DNA of 44,276 bases from Planctomycetaceae bacterium (GTDB lineage: Bacteria; Planctomycetota; Planctomycetia; Planctomycetales; Planctomycetaceae): positions 1-44,276 of the forward strand of contig JAEUII010000423.1 of NCBI GenBank assembly GCA_016795145.1, written 5' to 3'. This document shows positions 8,605-16,667 of the stretch, piece after piece. The notes below the pieces were generated by a model, which did not search any database, had not been told where the DNA came from, and was given only the letters and a program-made list of their open reading frames with translations. Within the stretch, counting starts at the first letter, position 1. The number at the start of each line of letters is the position of its first letter. Position numbers and translations under genes: made by a program.

Positions 8605-10164
8605 ATGCCCACAACTTCATCGCGTCTCGTATCCCGCTATTCTCGACATCTGCTGTTCTCCGTCGCTGCCAGTTGCAGTCTTCATGCAATCGCACCGGCA
8701 CAGGAGAGCTCACCGGCGGAGGCCGCAAGCACGGCACAGGAGCAGGTATCCTTCGCAGAGATCATTGATCGTCAGTTCGGTAAAGGCGTGGCGCCGGAAA
8801 CGAACGCTCTGGCGAAGATCTATGAAGCCATTGGACCGCGTCCGGAAGGGACTTTTCAGGGAGAGGAGTACTTTCGGCGCCTGGGCATTCCGGTGCCTTC
8901 GGACAATGGAAGCTACTACCAGGAGTTTGGTCAGGGGCTTGCCGGCGAAGCAAGTCGTACGGCCCTTGAAGCTTACGGGAAGGCCATGAATGGTCTATGG
9001 ACCGAGAAGCAATATCCGGATCTGGCCAAATGGCTTCAGGAGAATGAAAAACTACTTCAAATTGTGAACGAGGGGACTCTTAGACAGAACTGGTACTATC
9101 CCGTCGTTCAGAAGACTGAGGACGGAAAGCCAACTCCGTTAATCGCGTTGCTGCTTCCGCATGTCCAGAAAATGCGAGGACTTGCTCGAGCCTTTCTGGT
9201 TCGCGCAAACCTTCATCTCGCCAACAACGAACCCGAGAAAGCATGGGCTGACCTGCAAACGTGTCATCGGCTGGGAAGACTGACGGCCAAAGGGCCAACA
9301 CTGATCGACTTTCTTGTAGGGGTCGCCATCAATTCCATAGCAACGCACGGCGAGCTTCGGCTGCTGAGCGAAACGAAACTGACGGAACAACAAATTGACA
9401 AGTTTCTTGGCGATCTGGCAAAGCTTCCTCAGATGCCGCAGGTTTCTGTGAACATCAATGTGACAGAGAGAATGATGTTCAACGATTCCATCTCGCTGAT
9501 GAGAGACGGACACCTCAATGTCTCAGAGCTCACAGGAGATTCACCCTCCGAAAAAAGTCCCTTTGAACAACCGATACTTCGAGCACTGATTGACTGGGAC
9601 GTTGTGCTCAAACGAGGCAATGAGGCGTACGATGAACTCGTCGCAATACTTGAGATGAAAGACGTGGCGAAACGGCGCGACAAGCTTGCCGAATTCGATC
9701 AGAAATGGACTGCGATTCGTTCCGACTTTACGACCACGTCCCTGATGAAGGAATATCTCCGGACCGGATCAGCATCCTCCGTCGTCACAGAGCGAATGGC
9801 GGATGCGATGATTGCCCTGCTGACGCCAGCATTGCGTGGGGTCGAAAATGCACAGCTCCGATGTCTGCAGACGAACGAAAACCTGATGCTGGCCATGCAA
9901 CTGGCGAAGTTCAAAGTACGAACGGGCAGTTATCCGGACACACTCGCCGATCTGGAAAAGGAACTCTCCATCAAAGTCTCCCCGGATCTCTGCAGTGGAG
10001 CCCCGATGCACTACACCAAGACCGAGACCGGATACGTGCTGTATTCCGTTGGCACGAACGGCATTGATGAAGGAGGAAAGTCATGGAACGATCCACCTCT
10101 CAACTCATCAGGCGTCACTGGTGATGACAACGTCGTACGGATGCCGCTGCCGAAAGAAAACTGA
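8605..10164 (+). CDS. Secreted protein of unknown function with pseudopilin-like C-terminus
   Basis: An exported protein of about 519 residues. The N-terminus has a basic region then a hydrophobic core ending in APAQE, a good Sec signal peptide. The body is mostly predicted helix, rich in Leu, Lys and Glu, without a catalytic motif I recognise. The last 100 residues run through RTGSYPDTLADLEK and GYVLYSVGTNGIDEGG. That pattern is common at the C-termini of planctomycete exported proteins and resembles the end of type II pseudopilins. No pilin-type N-terminal cleavage site is seen, so it is not a pilin. Three starts are in frame (TTG 8596, ATG 8599, ATG 8605). The ATG at 8605 has the best spacing from a GAG at 8593-8595. 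Function unknown. Confidence 0.75.
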   Translation: MPTTSSRLVSRYSRHLLFSVAASCSLHAIAPAQESSPAEAASTAQEQVSFAEIIDRQFGKGVAPETNALAKIYEAIGPRPEGTFQGEEYFRRLGIPVPSDNGSYYQEFGQGLAGEASRTALEAYGKAMNGLWTEKQYPDLAKWLQENEKLLQIVNEGTLRQNWYYPVVQKTEDGKPTPLIALLLPHVQKMRGLARAFLVRANLHLANNEPEKAWADLQTCHRLGRLTAKGPTLIDFLVGVAINSIATHGELRLLSETKLTEQQIDKFLGDLAKLPQMPQVSVNINVTERMMFNDSISLMRDGHLNVSELTGDSPSEKSPFEQPILRALIDWDVVLKRGNEAYDELVAILEMKDVAKRRDKLAEFDQKWTAIRSDFTTTSLMKEYLRTGSASSVVTERMADAMIALLTPALRGVENAQLRCLQTNENLMLAMQLAKFKVRTGSYPDTLADLEKELSIKVSPDLCSGAPMHYTKTETGYVLYSVGTNGIDEGGKSWNDPPLNSSGVTGDDNVVRMPLPKEN

Positions 10165-10196
10165 GGACAGCCGCCGGTTAGTGAATCCAGGCAGAA

Positions 10197-10216
10197 AGCG
10201 GCTGAGGACAGCCGCT
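10197..10216. repeat. Palindrome AGCGGCT-GAGGAC-AGCCGCT
   Basis: A perfect seven-base-pair hairpin 33 bases after the stop of the secreted protein gene. A partial direct repeat of its core (CTGAGGACAGCCGC) lies at 10161-10174, across the end of that gene, and again at 10202-10215. It has no T-run, so it is more likely a repeat than a terminator. Confidence 0.6.
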
Positions 10217-10272
10217 CTACCAAAGTCGCGGTTCGCTCCGCCGAACCAGGCGCCGTGTGTGCTCGCCCCCCT

Positions 10273-10647
10273 TCAGACGCCTTCTTCGCTGCGAAGAATC
10301 TTCTCCATGGCTCGACCCTTCGCGAGTTCATCGACAAGCTTATCGAGATACCGCACCTTCTGTGTCAGCGGGTTCTGAATCTCTTCGACGCGATATCCGC
10401 AAATGACTCCTTTGATCAGGTGAGCATTAGGATTCAGCTTTGCCTTGCTGAAGAACTGCTCGAACGTGGATTTGTCGGCGATGTGCCTCTGAATCGCCTT
10501 CTCGGTGAACCCCGTCAGCCACTTCAGAACCTCGTGGAGATCCTCCTTCGTTCGCCCCTTCTTCTCCACCTTGGTGACATAGTGCGGGTAGACAGAAGAA
10601 AATGTCATTTGAGCAATTCGCTCATCATGTCCGGCGGAGTTACCCAT
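10273..10647 (-). CDS. DUF2200 family protein
   Basis: A 124-residue protein matching DUF2200 over its whole length: ...[20 protein letters not shown], then LKWLTGF, a LNPNA...[11 protein letters not shown] block, and a conserved end [20 protein letters not shown] (motif positions about 14-32, 42-48, 71-90 and 95-114). The family is small, cytoplasmic, and widespread in bacteria with no known biochemical role. The start is the ATG at 10645-10647 with a weak GGGA upstream. It is convergent with the secreted protein gene and divergent from the flagellar operon, so it probably has its own promoter in the 10648-11067 spacer. Nothing here suggests a flagellar role. Confidence 0.85.
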   Translation of the reverse strand: MGNSAGHDERIAQMTFSSVYPHYVTKVEKKGRTKEDLHEVLKWLTGFTEKAIQRHIADKSTFEQFFSKAKLNPNAHLIKGVICGYRVEEIQNPLTQKVRYLDKLVDELAKGRAMEKILRSEEGV

Positions 10648-10957
10648 AACAGATCCCTTGTGTTCTGAATTGATGTCTTCAGAGCTCGGTTGGCGGAAGA
10701 AGTCACGGGCTTCATGAACCCGCGGTATCTCAATCGTATGCTGAGAACCGCCGACCCTGCTTTATCCCAGGAGCAGTATGGGACTCGCCGAAGTCATCGC
10801 TTTCCATCCCGGGCGGAAAATTTTTCCCGCTTCCGTGGGAATCAATTTCCGCCTGCTTCGGGACGCAATGCCGATGGGAAAAGTCTGCCGAACCGGAAAA
10901 CGCGGAATAGCCGTCAAATCTTGACAATTCGGCACAATCGGAGTTTCCGGAATGGAT

Positions 10958-10973
10958 CGGCCCGGGATTTGCG
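10958..10973 (+). promoter_or_regulatory. Candidate sigma-54 promoter of the flagellar operon
   Basis: A GG (10959-10960) and a GC (10971-10972) are separated by exactly ten bases, in the sequence CGGCCCGGGATTTGCG. This keeps the invariant GG-N10-GC and the TTGC of the -12 box, matching 9 of the 12 defined sigma-54 positions. Transcription would start near 10984, about 84 bases before flgF. Sigma-54 control of flagellar rod and hook genes is common in other phyla. Here it is an inference from one site. The rest of the 10648-11067 spacer holds no convincing gene; the open frame running into flgF from upstream is not needed. Confidence 0.35.
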
Positions 10974-11067
10974 AGCCCGCGTTCCGCGATCCCGCTTTGA
11001 GGACCAAGGCAGGGATCGCTACCGGTGCAGACATTCAGACTACCTCAATGGAATGAGGGGGAAAGAC

Positions 11068-11805
11068 ATGATTACGGGGCTGTACAGTTCGGCCACCGCA
11101 ATGGATTCTGCCATGAAGCGCCATGAAGTGGCTTCGCAGAATCTGGCCAACATCAATACGACGGCCTTCCGTCGCGCGCTGTTGACTCAGTCGACGTACG
11201 ACACAGAAGTACCACCAGCCAGCTTTCCGGCAGATGGCGTTTACACCTCAAAGCTGCTGGGAACGGCGACGCGCCCGGTTGTCTACGACTTCTCTCAGGG
11301 ACCCATTGATGCGACCGGCCGAAGGCTTGATCTGTCGCTCAGCGGTGAAGGCTTCTTTTCTGTCCAGGGGCCAAACAGCACGCTCTATACACGCAACGGA
11401 TCGTTTCACATCAACGGCGACCAGCAGCTTGTCACCAGCGACAACATGCCAGTACTTGGACCGTATGGGCCGATTCGAATTCCCGACGGAGCAACGGCGG
11501 AGAACATCGAAATCTCTTCAACAGGGCTGCTGTCATTCAACGGCGTTGAGTTTGGTCAGATCCAGCTGACAGCGTTTTCTGACCCACGCGCACTGACATT
11601 GGAGGGACCATCCCTGTTCGCAGCTCCTTTTGGTGCGGCAACGAAACCGCCCACTGCTGTGATTGAACAGGGAAGCCTTGAACTGTCCAACACATCATCG
11701 ATTGATGAAATGATCAATCTTGTGGATGCCAGCCGGCACTTTGATGCGGCTCAAAAGGCACTGACCACGATTTCCGAGTCCATTCAGAAGAGGATCGGGC
11801 TGTAG
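11068..11805 (+). CDS. flgF: Flagellar proximal rod protein FlgF
   Basis: First gene of the flagellar operon. FlgF builds the proximal rod that joins the MS ring to the distal rod. The 245-residue product begins ITGLYSSATAMDSAMKRH and has the rod/hook N-terminal motif SQNLANINTTAFRR (about 25-38), which forms the outer coiled coil. The D1-type central domain has LDLSLSGEGFFSVQGP and YTRNGSFHINGDQQLVT, and the C-terminal helix has LVDASRHFDAAQKALTTI. The ATG at 11068 is chosen over upstream codons because it follows AGGGGGAAAG at an ideal distance and starts at the conserved N-terminus. FlgF and FlgG are paralogues. This one is the shorter and precedes flgG, as in most flg operons. Confidence 0.9.
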   Translation: MITGLYSSATAMDSAMKRHEVASQNLANINTTAFRRALLTQSTYDTEVPPASFPADGVYTSKLLGTATRPVVYDFSQGPIDATGRRLDLSLSGEGFFSVQGPNSTLYTRNGSFHINGDQQLVTSDNMPVLGPYGPIRIPDGATAENIEISSTGLLSFNGVEFGQIQLTAFSDPRALTLEGPSLFAAPFGAATKPPTAVIEQGSLELSNTSSIDEMINLVDASRHFDAAQKALTTISESIQKRIGL

Positions 11806-11934
11806 CGAACATCTGACGAACGTTTCCGGGGGGAGCGATTGTCGCGAAGGGGAAATGGAAGTCCGGCTGGCAGGAGTGTCCGAACCGCACATTGGACGCC
11901 TACCGCAGCCTTATCAATCAGGGAGGCACTGTTC

Positions 11935-12732
11935 ATGTTAAGCGCACTCTATACCAGCGCGACTGGTATGAAGGCACAGGAAAAGCTGATCGACAATACG
12001 GCGAACAACCTCGCCAACGTCAACACAGCAGGCTTCAAACGCAGCCGTGTCGACTTTGCAGACCTCGTCTACACCAATCTTCGAGCACCAGGCACCGCAG
12101 TCTCGACCGGCCAGGTCTCACCGACTGGTCTTCAGATTGGTCACGGGGTTCGAGTTGTCGCAACCAACAAACACTTCGCGCCGGGCAACGTGGAACAGAC
12201 AGACAATCCGCTGGACGTCGCGATTGAAGGCGACGGGTTCTTTCAGGTGCAGATTGAGAACGGTGAATTTCGATACTCGCGGGCTGGAAACTTCCGCATC
12301 GACAATACAGGGAGAATCGTCAACGCGAACGGACACCAGCTGGTCCCACCCATCACCGTTCCCGCGGGTGTCGACCTGACACGAGTTACGATCGGAGCTG
12401 ACGGCACGGTTCAGGGTTCTGCATCGAACACCGATCAGCAACCACAGGAGCTGGGACAGATTCAGATCGCAACATTCCTGAATCCTTCGGGCCTTTCCAG
12501 TGAAGGAAACAACCTGTTCGCCTCCACTGTGGCGTCCGGGAACGCTCAGCTGAATACACCTGGAACACAGGGTTACGGAGTCCTTCGCTCCGGAGCACTG
12601 GAACTGTCCAACGTCGAAATCGTTACCGAGCTGATCGCACTCATCAGTGCTCAGCGAGCCTACGAATTCAACTCCCGCGCTATTCGCGCCGGAGACGAAA
12701 TGCTGTCCACCTCTGTTGATGTGATGAGGTAG
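11935..12732 (+). CDS. flgG: Flagellar distal rod protein FlgG
   Basis: Distal rod subunit, 265 residues, about the normal length. The N-terminal rod signature is LSALYTSATGMKAQEKLIDN then ANNLANVNTAGFKR (about 2-37). The central domain has LDVAIEGDGFFQVQ and YSRAGNFRIDNTGRIVNANG, and the C-terminus ends GVLRSGALELSNVEIV then ISAQRAYEFNSRAI, the typical FlgG tail. The start ATG at 11935 follows AGGGAGG at a good distance. The open frame upstream of it has no homology to rod proteins. It lies 129 bases after flgF and only three bases before flgA, so the operon is continuous. Confidence 0.95.
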   Translation: MLSALYTSATGMKAQEKLIDNTANNLANVNTAGFKRSRVDFADLVYTNLRAPGTAVSTGQVSPTGLQIGHGVRVVATNKHFAPGNVEQTDNPLDVAIEGDGFFQVQIENGEFRYSRAGNFRIDNTGRIVNANGHQLVPPITVPAGVDLTRVTIGADGTVQGSASNTDQQPQELGQIQIATFLNPSGLSSEGNNLFASTVASGNAQLNTPGTQGYGVLRSGALELSNVEIVTELIALISAQRAYEFNSRAIRAGDEMLSTSVDVMR

Positions 12733-12735
12733 TCA

Positions 12736-13776
12736 ATGACCCGAATCGTCTCTCTCTCAGTAATCATCGCAACTCTGCTCATGCTGCAGTCTGAAGTGCT
12801 CGCGCAGCAGGCCACGATTGAACTCAGGGCGAATCCCACAATAAGGACGATGAGCCCGTGTCTTGGCGATCTTGCGACGGTTGAATGCAAAGACAGAACG
12901 CTGCGTGAGAGCATTGAAGCAATCGATATGCCGTCACTCAAAGAGGGTGAAAACTCGCTGACGGTCACTCGGCGACAGGTGCAGACTCGACTGCTCTTTG
13001 CAGGGTATTCCACGAACGAGTTTGTTCTGAAAGGAGCAAATTCTGTGACCGCTTCGTACTCAGAACAGAAAACGATCACAGACGCAGATGTTGAACAGGC
13101 TGCACTCAGGAGCGTTGCGGAAATGCTGGGTCGGGAGGTCAGTGAATTCAGAGTGCTTCTGAACAGCCCCGTCATGCAGAATATCCCCCAAAACATGAAG
13201 GACCTTGATGATCCTCGGATTGAAGTACGACCACAGCGAGCAGGCCTCGGAATGGTGCCCATGCAGGTTCAGATCTGGGATGGCAAAGAGCTCAAACGAA
13301 TGGTCCCGGTCACGTGTGAAGTTCGAAAGAAGCACCGAGTCGCCGTGGCACGAGTTTCACTCAGCAGCGATCAGCCAGTCAGTGTTCAACAGATTGCTTT
13401 CGAAGAGCGATTCCTTGACAAGCAAGTGGACGAACTGACGTTTGATCAGGTTGTCGGACAGACGGTTCGAGCCGGAGTACAGGCTGGTTCTGTCATCCAG
13501 GTCAGAGATATGCGAACGAGCGTCAATGGCGGAAAAGTCGTGATCAAGAAGGGCAACTTCGTCACAGCAACAGCGTCGACCGGCCGACTGCGAGTCTCCC
13601 TGCGTGATGCAGAGGCTCTTCAGGACGGTGCGCTGGGAGATTCCATTCGACTGCGGAATCGTCAGACCGGGGAAACGATCGTCGGTGAAGTGATTGGCGT
13701 CGGACGCGTCGTGATTCGTCCTTATGCAGATTCACCGCAGAACGCAGGACCGTTTGAAGGAGGATTTGGGCGATGA
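12736..13776 (+). CDS. flgA: Flagellar P-ring assembly chaperone FlgA
   Basis: FlgA is the periplasmic chaperone that helps FlgI form the P ring. The product has a signal peptide (hydrophobic core about 5-20, ending near VLAQQ). The C-terminal half carries the SAF-type FlgA domain: PVSVQQIAFEERFLDKQVDE, VGQTVRAGVQAGSVIQ, then VKIKKGN-like VVIKKGNFVTA and a C-terminal LRNRQTGETIVGEVIG, where the family usually reads NxxSGkxvxGxV. At 346 residues it is longer than the common 220-240; the N-terminal extension (about 25-200) is poorly conserved to my eye. The start lies three bases after the flgG stop, with GAGG inside the end of flgG. It overlaps flgH by four bases. Confidence 0.88.
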   Translation: MTRIVSLSVIIATLLMLQSEVLAQQATIELRANPTIRTMSPCLGDLATVECKDRTLRESIEAIDMPSLKEGENSLTVTRRQVQTRLLFAGYSTNEFVLKGANSVTASYSEQKTITDADVEQAALRSVAEMLGREVSEFRVLLNSPVMQNIPQNMKDLDDPRIEVRPQRAGLGMVPMQVQIWDGKELKRMVPVTCEVRKKHRVAVARVSLSSDQPVSVQQIAFEERFLDKQVDELTFDQVVGQTVRAGVQAGSVIQVRDMRTSVNGGKVVIKKGNFVTATASTGRLRVSLRDAEALQDGALGDSIRLRNRQTGETIVGEVIGVGRVVIRPYADSPQNAGPFEGGFGR

Positions 13777-14402
13777 GACGGCTCACCTGGTTACAACTGA
13801 CTCTTGCCGCAGTGATGGGAACTTCGTTCCTTCCAGTGGCACAGGCAGATTCGCTCTGGAAGAAGCGTGATCCACGAGTCAATTATCTCGTGCAGGATTC
13901 AAAAGCCCGAAACGTTGGCGATTTGCTGACCGTGGTTATCAATGAACAAAGCGAGATTGATAACAGCGAAGACAAAGACATGAAGAAGCAAAGTAACGTC
14001 GCGGCAAGCGGCGACTACAATGCATCATCAAGCGGTGGGCTTCAAAACTCGCCATCGTCCGCCACCGGGGATTTCAAAGCCAGTTCTTCCCGATCGTTCG
14101 CCGGGTCTGCAACCTACAAGGACTCGCGCGAATACACAGACAATATCACCGTCACGGTCGTCGACGTTCTGCCCAACGGAAACATGGTCGTCTCAGGACG
14201 GCGAAGCATGATGATCGCTGGTGAAGCCAGAACGCTCGCCATTTCAGGCGTTGTGCGTTCCATCGACATTGGACCGGACAACAAGATCAATTCCAAATAC
14301 GTGGCCGACCTGCGAACTGTGTACGAAGGTGACGGACCATCCCGACGATTCGTTCGTCAGGGCTGGTTCAGCAAGGCCGCTAACAAACTCTGGCCGTTCT
14401 AG
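13773..14402 (+). CDS. flgH: Flagellar L-ring protein FlgH
   Basis: L-ring subunit, outer-membrane part of the rod bushing, 209 residues. The family core is clear: SLWKKRDP near the N-terminus, then NVGDLLTVVINEQSEIDNSE, a Ser-rich linker, and DNITVTVVDVLPNGNMVVSGRRSM followed by SGVVRSIDIGPDNKINS and VADLRTVYEGDG (about 130-195). The leader MRRLTWLQLTLAAVMGTSFL ends in VAQADS and has no Cys anywhere near it. Enterobacterial FlgH is a lipoprotein attached through such a Cys, so this version would have to be a plain secreted protein. The ATGA overlap with flgA indicates translational coupling. The gap to flgI is unusually long and holds repeats. Confidence 0.92.
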   Translation: MRRLTWLQLTLAAVMGTSFLPVAQADSLWKKRDPRVNYLVQDSKARNVGDLLTVVINEQSEIDNSEDKDMKKQSNVAASGDYNASSSGGLQNSPSSATGDFKASSSRSFAGSATYKDSREYTDNITVTVVDVLPNGNMVVSGRRSMMIAGEARTLAISGVVRSIDIGPDNKINSKYVADLRTVYEGDGPSRRFVRQGWFSKAANKLWPF

Positions 14403-14438
14403 AGGTTTGTCACATCAACGATTTGGGTCCAGCCGTCA

Positions 14439-14456
14439 TTCCCGCGCTGGCGGGAA
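14439..14456. repeat. REP-like hairpin TTCCCGC-GCTG-GCGGGAA
   Basis: A perfect seven-base-pair stem with a four-base loop, in the flgH-flgI gap. The surrounding GTCATT...ACCC resembles the common REP type found between genes in many bacteria. A looser relative with CCGCC-TGCGA-GGCGG occurs upstream of metK near 40345-40360. Confidence 0.7.
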
Positions 14457-14509
14457 CCCAGAACATTGAAAGCTGAGTTCACGCTGGCGGTCGTGCATCC
14501 AGCTGTAGT

Positions 14510-14527
14510 GGATCTTGCCAAAGATCC
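14510..14527. repeat. Dispersed palindrome GGATCTT-GCCA-AAGATCC
   Basis: Second copy of the palindrome also found after pyrC and after xylA, here with GCCA in the loop, preceded by GTAGT as at 32551. It sits inside the flagellar operon, 83 bases before flgI. The stem is perfect and the loop differs by one base from the others. Confidence 0.75.
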
Positions 14528-14609
14528 CTGAGCCCCAGCACCCTTCAAAACGTCCCCCCCCGATATTCAATGCATGACGAAGCATGCGTTTCAATTCACG
14601 GAGCACTCC

Positions 14610-15734
14610 ATGACTCACACGAGACATTTGGTACTGGTTCTTGTCGCAGTGCTGTCAGTTTCAGCCAGTGCGTCAGCACAAAGCCAGGTCAGGATTCGGG
14701 ACATCACGACTCTGAGCGGGGAGCATATCAATAAACTCACCGGGTTCGGTCTGGTGGTCGGGCTTGCCAACACCGGGGGCACAAGCCCAACCACCAAACA
14801 GTTTGCACTCAACGTCCTGCAGAAGCTCGGAGAACGTGCGGATCCAACAATGCGGGAGAACATTCAGCGATCACAGGAAAAGACAAACAACATGTCAGTC
14901 GTAATGATCCAGGCTCAGCTGATGCCGCATATGAAGGAAGGACAGAGAATCGATGTTTCTGTCTCGACATTCGATAATGCGATCAGCCTGGCCGGTGGCT
15001 CCCTGATCACAGCAGAACTCTTAGGGCCGGACGGGGAAGTGTATGCACTGGCCTCGGGTCCCGTTTCGCTGAACGGCGGCGATTACGGCGGAAATGCATC
15101 GAAGGTCGTTAAGAATCACCCGACCTCCGGACGTATCCCAAACGGGGCTACGGTCGAACGGGAAGTTCCGTCAACCATGATTCAGAACGACTGCTTTCGG
15201 CTGCTTCTGAACCAGCCGGAGTTCGCGACGGCCGAGAGAATCTCCGATGCAATCAATGTCTACTCGCCTGGCTCCGCCGCCGTGCAGGATCCGGCCTGCG
15301 TGATCGTGCGTCTGCCTTCCAACGCGATCGCTTCGCCCTTCAAGTTTGTTCAGGAATGCCGTGAATTGATGGTTGAGCCGGGAACGGTGGCTCGAGTCGT
15401 CATCAACGAACGCACAGGAACAATTGTGATCGGACGAGACGTGAAGATCTCAAAGGCAGCGATTACTCACGGCAATCTCGTTGTCAGTACCGTCGAAACG
15501 CCGGAAGTCTCACAGCCCAATCCCTTCAGCAACGGCGAAACAGTCACGGTTCCGCGAACGTCAGTGGATGTGAATGAGCAGGGCGCGGCCATCAGTGTGA
15601 TGGAAGAGACAACAACAGTGGCTGATCTCGCCGCCTCACTGAATGCACTTGGAGTAAGTCCGCGAGACCTGAGTTCGATCTTTCAGGCGCTGAAAGAGGC
15701 AGGTGCACTTCATGCGGAACTGGAACTGAAGTAG
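14610..15734 (+). CDS. flgI: Flagellar P-ring protein FlgI
   Basis: P-ring subunit around the rod in the periplasm, 374 residues, the usual length. It has a signal peptide ending ASASAQSQ. The first mature segment VRIRDITTLSGEHINKLTGF with GLVVGLANTGG is the strongest family signature. It is followed by NVLQKLG, NNMSVVMIQAQLMPHMKEGQ and IDVSVSTFDNAISLAGGSL (about 85-135). The C-terminus has TVADLAASLNALGVSPRDLSSI and FQALKEAGALHAELE. The ATG at 14610 follows GGAG at a spacing of six and begins the signal peptide; a further in-frame start at 14574 adds twelve residues without support. A presence of FlgA, FlgH and FlgI together shows both outer rings are made. Confidence 0.95.
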   Translation: MTHTRHLVLVLVAVLSVSASASAQSQVRIRDITTLSGEHINKLTGFGLVVGLANTGGTSPTTKQFALNVLQKLGERADPTMRENIQRSQEKTNNMSVVMIQAQLMPHMKEGQRIDVSVSTFDNAISLAGGSLITAELLGPDGEVYALASGPVSLNGGDYGGNASKVVKNHPTSGRIPNGATVEREVPSTMIQNDCFRLLLNQPEFATAERISDAINVYSPGSAAVQDPACVIVRLPSNAIASPFKFVQECRELMVEPGTVARVVINERTGTIVIGRDVKISKAAITHGNLVVSTVETPEVSQPNPFSNGETVTVPRTSVDVNEQGAAISVMEETTTVADLAASLNALGVSPRDLSSIFQALKEAGALHAELELK

Positions 15735-15745
15735 CGGAGCAGCAC

Positions 15746-16174
15746 ATGTTCATCACTGAAAACCCCACTGCTTCGCCACTCTCGGCTGGTGTCGAACAGA
15801 AAAATGTCAAAACAGACAGTCGGACTGCGGAATCTTCCAAATCCGAAAAGGCGCAGGAGGCGATCGAAAAATTCGAAAGCCTCTTTCTGTCGATGATGAT
15901 TAAGGAGCTGCGTCAGTCTGATTCCGGGGAAGGGTTTTTCCCCGGTGACGACAGTGACACAATGGGCGGCATGTTCGACATGTACATGGGCGACCATCTC
16001 GCAGCGTCTTCGGATATTGGACTCGATCGGCTGTTCCAGTCATCTGCAGGACTGAAGCAGCTCGAATCGCACGCAGAGAAATCTGCAGGATCAGGGAAGA
16101 TTCAGCAGGGAATAGAGGAGTATCGCAATGAGCAGTACCGCGCCGGTCTCGGCCAGATCACTGCTGGCTCCTGA
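15746..16174 (+). CDS. flgJ: FlgJ-type rod-binding protein without muramidase domain
   Basis: A 142-residue protein matching only the N-terminal rod-assembly half of FlgJ. The core is EAIEKFESLFLSMMIKELRQ (about 38-57), then a GGMFDMYMGDHLA block (about 74-86) that fits the family's typical segment before the DIGLDRLF helix. The C-terminal glucosaminidase domain of enterobacterial FlgJ, which opens the peptidoglycan for the rod, is absent. A separate enzyme must do that job if the cell has a murein layer. It lies 11 bases after flgI and overlaps the start of flgN by 47 bases. One-domain FlgJ proteins are common in spirochaetes, planctomycetes and alphaproteobacteria. Confidence 0.85.
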   Translation: MFITENPTASPLSAGVEQKNVKTDSRTAESSKSEKAQEAIEKFESLFLSMMIKELRQSDSGEGFFPGDDSDTMGGMFDMYMGDHLAASSDIGLDRLFQSSAGLKQLESHAEKSAGSGKIQQGIEEYRNEQYRAGLGQITAGS

Positions 16175-16655
16175 ACATCTGCGCTCACTCCTCGCGCACA
16201 TCGATGCGGAGGAAGTTTCGCTTCGCAATATACTGCGTCTGCTTCAGGATATGCCAACGCTTGCGGACAGTGATGCCCGACAGAGGGAGATTCGGCTGCG
16301 CATCGAACAGTCGATGCAGCATATCGCTTTGCTGACACAGAATCGCCATCGGGTGATCCAGTCCCTCGCGCACCTGCTGGGGATCGCTGAAGAGGATCTG
16401 AGCCTTTCGATATTGATCCCGCACGCTAACGAAGCAGCTCGCAGCATGCTTTCTGCAGCCAGGACTCGACTTCAGCGATTGATTCGACAGGTCCAGACTC
16501 TGGCTCAATCCGTTGGATGGATCGTTGCGGAAACTCGTCGCATCCATTTTGCCATCATCGATTCGCTGCCAGGAACAACAAGTTCTGATCGTTATGACGC
16601 CAGTGGTCAGCGTCATTTGAACCCGGCATCACTTCGCTTTGGCACTCGTTCGTAA
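16128..16655 (+). CDS. flgN: FlgN-like flagellar chaperone
   Basis: A 175-residue, mainly helical protein just upstream of flgK and flgL. FlgN is the cytoplasmic chaperone for these two hook-associated proteins. The long helices are visible: LLAHIDAEEVSLRNILRLLQ near the N-terminus, a central IRLRIEQSMQHIALLTQNRH, and a late helix with ARTRLQRLIRQVQTLAQSV. The pattern fits FlgN although the sequence is weakly conserved in the family, so position carries much of the argument. The start ATG at 16128 lies within flgJ and follows GAGGAG by a few bases. Overlap with flgJ and the 12-base gap to flgK indicate tight coupling. Confidence 0.72.
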   Translation: MSSTAPVSARSLLAPEHLRSLLAHIDAEEVSLRNILRLLQDMPTLADSDARQREIRLRIEQSMQHIALLTQNRHRVIQSLAHLLGIAEEDLSLSILIPHANEAARSMLSAARTRLQRLIRQVQTLAQSVGWIVAETRRIHFAIIDSLPGTTSSDRYDASGQRHLNPASLRFGTRS

Positions 16656-16667
16656 CGGATTGCGACG

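Noticed and set aside
10690..11067. N-terminal extension of flgF by 126 codons
   Set aside because: The extension is Arg-rich and unlike any rod protein, and the ATG at 11068 has a strong ribosome site at the conserved N-terminus.
13558..13776. Possible frameshift or odd end in flgA
   Set aside because: The frame is continuous to the ATGA overlap with flgH and the SAF-domain ending is intact.
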